Assembly: GCA_902728285.1 (NCBI GenBank)
Contig: CACVBU010000784.1
Span: 1,897,575-1,961,574, forward strand
Reading direction: 5' to 3'
DNA length: 64,000 nucleotides
Origin: Clytia hemisphaerica
Lineage: Eukaryota; Cnidaria; Hydrozoa; Leptothecata; Clytiidae
This document shows positions 58,592 to 64,000 of this stretch, piece by piece. The translations under genes were made by a program, and so were the position numbers. A model generated the notes under the pieces. The model was not told the DNA's origin, did no database searches, and worked only from the letters and a program-made list of their open reading frames with translations. The stretch's first letter is position 1. Each line of letters begins with the position of its first letter.

Positions 58592-59074
58592 CTAGAAGCT
58601 ATACGTTCCAACAGCCATAATTTTAAGCCATACTTCGAGAACAGCAAAAAAGGGTGGCTGGAAGGATCTGCTTTGTTGTGAAACAAAAAAAAAGCTTGTG
58701 CCGAGTTCCTTTTTGATTAATCGGTAGCCGTAAATTCAAAATGGCGCCAAAAACCAATGTGTCCCGGATTCAATGGACTTCAATGTTTGAATGGGTCTCT
58801 TGAATGGTAGCCAAATGGCACACCCCTTTCTCAGAGACCCCGTACGGCGTAGGATTTTTCCAGCCAGTGGGGATGAAAACAAACCCTGACAAACCCTTAG
58901 ACAAACCCTTAATAAGATTTTATTTAAAGTCAGAAAGTTTCAAGTCGATTCAAAAATCTTTCTCCGAGTAAACAAAAGAACACCAGCGTGGTAGATTCTA
59001 CCCCCTCTGGGACTAATAGGGGTAATAGGGCCAATGCCTTTCTTTATCTCATTGAAGGACGGAACTTAGCACAA
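58580..59074. promoter_or_regulatory. Head-to-head intergenic region with YY1-like motif
   Basis: 484 bp separate the MULE-SWIM start (minus) from the first codon of the MFS remnant (plus). On the minus strand AGATGGCGGAA spans the MULE-SWIM start codon, a good match to the YY1 motif AAGATGGCGGC. A related AAAATGGCGCC is at 58737-58747. No TATA box was noticed. Confidence 0.4.
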
Positions 59075-60449
59075 CATGGTTGCATCAGTTGATTTTAACT
59101 ACAAGAGTGGCTCAAAAAGCGAAAAAGAACAACAAAAGTTTTTACCGTCGTTCAATTTGCACTAGCTAGGTATCGAATATTCGATGACTTTTGCAACATT
59201 GTACGTATACTTAAAGGATGTTTTTACACATCACAAAGAACCTTAATACTTTCTAGGTATATCAGTATTTGTGGAACATATGTTTCAACACAGGTTGTTG
59301 CATCGTTGGTTTTATTTTTATGCCGATTGTTTGATAAATATCGAACATTGAAACTTTTCTTTATTCTCGTTACATTGATAACATTTGTTGGAAATGTTTT
59401 GTACACAATCCTATACTCGCTGTATCTTTTGTTAGCCAGACGTTTCCTTTCCGGAACGGGATGCTCCCTGAGACCGATTATATCATCTGAATTGACCAGG
59501 ATATATCGTAGTGATGAAGTTATGGCACAAATGCCGGCGATGACTGTTAGTTATAGTATTGGCTTCACAGTTGGTCCTGTGATTAATTTTGCTTTTGTGA
59601 AAGCAAGATTTACGCTACTTGGTATACCGATCAGATGCTAATGGAACTGGATTAGTGTTATCAATCGTATTCCTAGTGGCGTTTACTATGTCTCTTTTTT
59701 TTGTAAATGATCTATCAAAAGAATTTGACTTAAAGGAGGAGATACAAAAGATGGATGTTGACAGACTATCATTAGATAGTTTATGTGGTGCAAATGAAGA
59801 AGATCCATCTCAGTGCCGTAGGAAGCATTTTAATATTGGGGGGGGGCTGAAGTTTAGTGACACCGCGAAGGCCAACCATGGTTTGGCCCGAGGGGGGGGA
59901 TTTTGAAAATTTGAGCTCTAGCTTGCCTAAAAATACACTCAAAACATGCACATAAAGACGATTATGACAAATTAAAAAAGAAAAACTTTGCATTTTGCAA
60001 AATAACCATTTTTGAAAAAATTATTGGGGGGGGGGGCATAGCCCCCCTTGCCCCCCAGTTGCTACGGCACTGCATCTGAAATATTCTATGACAAAACACA
60101 ATGCTAATGCAAGATCTATGGACATCTATGGCAGTCACCGAGTTATTACATTGGACAGTTCTGGAATTCAATCTCATTTACCTTTTCAATGGTATCTTCG
60201 TATTTAAACCGCCATCGAAGAATCAGTTGGTCAATATTGGGATTGCAAGTTTTGATAGCAACATGCTACACGTTTGGAATATTTTTTTATTTCCGTTTGG
60301 TGAACAACATAAAATGGATCAATGTGGCATTATGGGTTATCTATCCTTTTATGATGTCTAGTATTGTCTTCGTTGATGAAAAAAACATCCGTGTTACGGT
60401 TGTAAAAATATTAATGACATTTTGCATCGTAAAAAGTGCAATTAAATAA
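59075..60449 (+). pseudogene. Broken MFS transporter copy (MFSD8-like)
   Basis: ATG at 59075 opens MVASVDFNYKSGSKSEKEQQ, then stop codons. Downstream, in changing frames, come MTFATLYVYLKD (59190 region), helices with STQVVASLVLFLCRLFDKY and ITFVGNVLYTILYSLYLLL, the MFS signature ARRFLSGTGCSLRPIISSEL, TVSYSIGFTVGPVINFAF, and after a shift near 59620 GLVLSIVFLVAFTMSLFFV. A small transposon (59812-60072) breaks the frame, and two or more shifts follow before ISWSILGLQVLIATCYTFG and a final helix. The layout is that of major facilitator proteins of the MFSD8 kind (membrane transporters, lysosomal in vertebrates). There are no splice sites across 600 bp of coding, so an old retrocopy is possible. 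Confidence 0.72.
59812..60072. mobile_element. hAT-like MITE inside the MFS pseudogene
   Basis: Ends CAGTGCCGTAG and inverted CTACGGCACTG. CATCT flanks both sides. Interior runs of G/C (GGGGGGGCATAGCCCCCC). hAT elements normally give 8 bp, so the 5-bp duplication is odd; three more positions may have mutated. Confidence 0.75.
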
Positions 60450-61340
60450 AAACTTGCTTCATTTGCAACCTTCTATTGGAAAGAATCGATCACGTGATGT
60501 ATATTTTTCCAAAATTTGGGTTAGAAAAAGTAGTTTTTCCTATAGGCAGCCTCACAGAAGGAATTTTTTAATTATATATTATTGTTCTATAAACATTCAT
60601 CTGTTTATTTTGTATCAGGCAACCTTCATGCACTTTTCATTCGTGAGATATCGCACTTAAAATCACACATATATTTTTCAGATAACAGCATTTTATGAGC
60701 GTTTATTTATCCAGATGAAGATTAAGTGGTATCAGGCCGATCCGTAGTCAATTTGTCTAAAGATTGGTACCTTTATCTTTTGAAAAAAATTCCAAAATTT
60801 GCAGTAAATAACAATTCAAATTTTCTATCAATTCAGTGGATGTCAAAAAGTGTGTCAAAATTTAGCTAAAAGCATAACACGCACTGCACACAGAGCTTTT
60901 TAAAAGAGTGCTCATTTCAATAGGAAAACAATGGTTGTTCTCTTGGGAGAAGTGCCTTCTAGAGGTAGTTGGTTATCTATTATTTTTACATCGTTGGTTG
61001 ATATTTTTATTCCCGTCGTTGAAAACACAACTCAAAAAAGTCATCAATGCTTTTTGAAAAAAGTCAGTGATAGAGAATCATAACATAAAGCTTGTCTATT
61101 ATTTCGATTCAATTATTTAAAGTGGCATTTCCATAATTGAAAGTTGTTTAGTAATTACTGTTTATACATTTGGGGATCATGTATAAAGATTTCTTTTGAA
61201 AGAAACTCTTTTCACTTACACTTGGATGTTTTTGGGGAATTCGTAAATAGTAAACTGCATACTGATACAGTCTGCTAGACATTGATATTTTAATATTTGC
61301 TCTTCATCTTTGATTTTTTCTACAGTGATCAGATTGACAC

Positions 61341-61670
61341 ATGCGCGATAAAATTTCTATTGTTGATCTTCAGAGGTTGAAATATTCTCAACCTCTGATA
61401 CTCAGGGTAATTGCAATTAGGAACAAACAATTCAAGACCAAACTTTTTGATAAACGTGATACATTTCCTTTTAAAACCGTTATAATACCAGACAAATCTT
61501 CCAATATATCATCGAAAACCTTTTCCTGCATAGGAGCTGAGATCCTCCATATTGCTCAGATTTCTTCTCTAACTAGAAGTTTTATAGAGGCTTGTCCCTG
61601 TGTAGAGAATGCTGACAGAAGGTTGAAACAAAGCAGGGATATAAAGCGTCCTGAGCAAACTTTATGGTAG
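61341..61670 (+). pseudogene. Retroelement protein fragment (Penelope-like/RT type)
   Basis: 109 residues. LFDKRDTFPFKTVIIPDKSS followed by SNISSKTFSC and ILHIAQISSL resembles the C-terminal segment (DKRDxFxF, then SNIP, then a regularly spaced RxAR-like stretch) that follows the reverse transcriptase in some animal retroelement proteins. No upstream RT motifs remain here. Function lost; identity from pattern memory only. Confidence 0.45.
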
Positions 61671-62756
61671 GCATACGTTTCTTTTAAAGAGTTCGGTGCT
61701 GACTCAAAAAAAATTGAAACGGTTTAAACGATATATTTGACACAAACAATAAATTTGTATTGGAAATATGTCAATTTTTATGACACCCAAAGATATCATG
61801 CTGAAATTTCTAAAATATAACTTTAACATGAAACATTTTTCTTTTTAGCGTTGTTAACGTTCTTTAATTTATAGAAAATAAATTAAACTTCAAATCTCAT
61901 TCCAAAAAGAATCAAATAATTTTTCTTGCCCCAAAGGTTGGATTTCAGTTCTCGCCGTCTTTCAGTTCCTTTATCCAGACAAGAAGCTTCAAGACAATTT
62001 TTCACTCGGCTTTCTAGCTTTTTCGACGACACCAAAACATTGCATCAACAACTCTTTACAGCCACATGTGTCGATTTTTTTAGCGTTGGTGACTTCATCG
62101 TTCATTATGATCAAACCGAAAAGGATAGATGATAGTGGGACTGGTACCCAGAAAGTCTTACCTGTCCCAGAAAGTCTTACATAAGGAAAACAAAAGATAT
62201 TTTTACTTTCTCAAAGAAATAGATACCCAAATACACTTAGTTTTTAAGAACCATTGTTTTTGCTTGAGACTTGCCTGTTAATGTTTTTTTGGGGGGGGAG
62301 GTATTCGAGATCAAATTTTCAAATTTTCCTAAGAGCTAAAAGATTTTTCTTAATTTGCTCTTAGCTTTCGGAAATTGATCGAGCTCCATGTTCTTATAAA
62401 ATAATTCTTATAAGAAAAAGCAACAGAATATTTACCCAGGGGTACTGGGGTTGCCGACCGATTGTGAATTCTACTTCCCTTATTTGGACTAATTTGACAA
62501 AATTTCGATTTTTCTGGGGGGTAAAAAGAGATTTTTCTTATTCTTCTGACCCCTAAGTGGACTGAAGTTTGATTTTCTGATTCTTCTAACCCTTCAGGGA
62601 CTACCTTAAGACCGTATCCTTCACTCGCCCAAGTACCAGCATATAAAATGAAACTTTTATTGGGAGATACGCTCTTTTCCAACTATAAACAAGACGACTT
62701 GAAGTCGAAAATTTCGCCTAAAGTTTAAACTGCATGGGAAAAACAAGAAGTAGAGA

Positions 62757-63100
62757 TGCCCAGGGGGGGGGGTACTTAGGCAAAAATAGGTGCTGGGTAT
62801 GTGCGGACGGTAAGGGTCGGGTTTTTCACCTTTCAAAGTCTCTCGAAGGGTTACAAAAAGCAGGAAAAAAAGTAGGCTAAGGGTGGGAAAAACTCACCAT
62901 TTTTAGAAAAAAATTTTTGAGAGAAAAAAATACAAAAAGTCTCACTAAAGGGTAGGAAATTTTTGAAAATCAGAGAAATTTTTCGAAAAAGTCTCTCTAA
63001 GGGGGGTGGCACGAAAATTTGGTCTCTCGAAGGGGCGGGGGTGGAGGGCCCGGCCGCACAGACCCCAGGCACCAACCCTAGTCCCCCCCCCCCGGGTCGA
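62757..63100. repeat. C/G-run TIR repeat with GTCTCTCTAAGGG words
   Basis: The left end CCCAGGGGGGGGGGTACTTA and GGTGCTGGGTATGTGCGG are inverted at the right end (CCGCACAGACCCCAGGCACC, then ACCCTAGTCCCCCCCCCC). Between lie several CTCTCTAAGGGG-type words. Second copy at 16690-16900. Confidence 0.65.
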
Positions 63101-63480
63101 GAGCAAGCTAATCTGAAGTCTACTTGACAGCGAGCCGTGAGAAACAATTTAGATGACAACGAGGCTCAAAATCGCAAAAAGAAAAGAGCAATTAATGTAC
63201 GAACAATTGTTGTTAAGGAAGAACTAAAACTGAAGGGCAAAGCACCATCTAAAAGAGTTATTAATTAGATTCTTTAGAAAAAAAAAAACCTTATCAGGGC
63301 AAACTTCGTCGGAGAAAGTGACGAAATTCTGATTAGTGATTTTTTTGAGTTAGGGGATTATCTCTAATTTATGAATAAGAGTGATTTTATGAAAAAAAAA
63401 TTTCAAAGGATAACGAACGAAATCAAATCTTGTCCAAAAAATCAAAAAAAGGAAAAAAAAAAAAAGTAAAAGTCAATTTT

Positions 63481-63690
63481 TTTTCGAAGATTTTTTTATT
63501 TTTTATTTATTTTTGATTTATTGATTATATTTTATTTTTGATTTCGATTTATTTTGATTTCGATTTCTTTTTGATTTATGATTATTTTTGATTTATTTTT
63601 TGATTTTGATTTATTTTTGATTTATGCTTTTATTTTTGATTATTTGATTAGATTTATTTTTGATTTAATTTTGATTTATGATTTATTTAT
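63481..63690. repeat. Low-complexity TTTTTGATTTAT tract
   Basis: Many irregular repeats of ATTTTTGATTTAT; no coding value. Confidence 0.9.
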
Positions 63691-63955
63691 AAAATTGTGT
63701 ACGAGATTTGTTTTAGTGATTTGCCCCTCGGAAATTATTGATCTGTTCTTACATAAAAATCTACCACCTGGAAACTTTCGATCAGTTCTAAGCAAAAATT
63801 ATGGCCGATCTTTTCCCTAAAATACATGCTTCACAATTTCGATCCAGCTGGGAAAATACTATCTGTTCCAAACCTTGCAACCTGCTGCCCACTTTGGTCA
63901 TCGATTTGATCTTTTCTATAAGTTTTCTAGCTGGAAAATCGGAGTCTGCTAAATC

Positions 63956-64000
63956 GCGTGCCACGCGTGCCAGCGTGTTATGCGTGCCAGCGTGCCTACG
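63956..64000. repeat. GCGTGCCA repeat at the window edge
   Basis: Four or more GCGTGCCA-like units run to the end of the window; the array may continue beyond it. Confidence 0.7.

Larger units (their letters stand above)
60450..64000. other. Gene-poor right end
   Basis: No host gene recognised. It contains a retroelement fragment (61341-61670), a C/G-run TIR repeat (62757-63100), a TTTGATTTAT tract and a terminal GCGTGCCA repeat. Other frames (61926-62132, 62350-62682) have no domains. Confidence 0.5.

Noticed and set aside
62851..63159. Minus-strand frame with Pro-rich N-terminal half
   Set aside because: Translation of the C/G-run TIR repeat and its flanks.

Overview
The window reads as nuclear DNA of an invertebrate animal. 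The genes have short GT-AG introns and metazoan domain combinations (EGF, sushi, cadherin, calponin/transgelin, SWIM zinc finger), and long AT-rich intergenic DNA is full of short terminal-inverted-repeat elements. An early-branching animal such as a cnidarian or sponge is plausible, but no single marker fixes the phylum. No bacterial or organelle features were seen. All gene models were read by eye from open frames and splice signals.

Layout. 1-7.5 kb: no host gene; a higher-order tandem repeat (1.29-2.22 kb), a palindromic element and a broken, orphan LINE ORF1 with a PHD finger (minus strand, 4.4-5.6 kb). 7.56-15.17 kb (+): a 12-exon, about 1203-residue type I membrane protein with EGF, sushi and cadherin domains, a furin-like site, one membrane span and an NPxY tail. 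15.3-21.0 kb: repeats only. 21.2-22.06 kb (+): a small secreted cysteine protein whose first coding exon is just the ATG. 23.16-25.36 kb (-): a two-exon amino-acid transporter. 25.4-33.8 kb: almost all transposable elements, with one doubtful small secreted ORF. 33.98-35.08 and 38.08-40.11 kb (+): two transgelin/calponin-like genes with identical exon structure, a tandem duplication. 42.36-45.13 kb (-): a four-exon secreted protein with an acidic front half, a Thr/Pro linker and a very basic Cys-containing tail. 45.91-58.59 kb (-): a ten-exon, 1324-residue gene built on a MULE transposase core plus SWIM zinc finger, apparently domesticated; its 5.6 kb first intron holds nested transposons. 59.08-60.45 kb (+): a broken MFS transporter copy interrupted by a small transposon. 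60.5-64 kb: repeats and a retroelement fragment.

The genes do not form an obvious pathway. The strongest candidates for undescribed biology are the MULE-SWIM gene with a degraded catalytic core, the charge-divided secreted precursor at 42.4-45.1 kb, and the small cysteine-rich secreted protein at 21.2 kb. Several multi-exon models have total coding lengths exactly divisible by three with consistent intron phases, which supports them. The mobile-element landscape is rich: pogo/mariner-like, piggyBac-like, hAT-like and foldback elements, several with visible target-site duplications.
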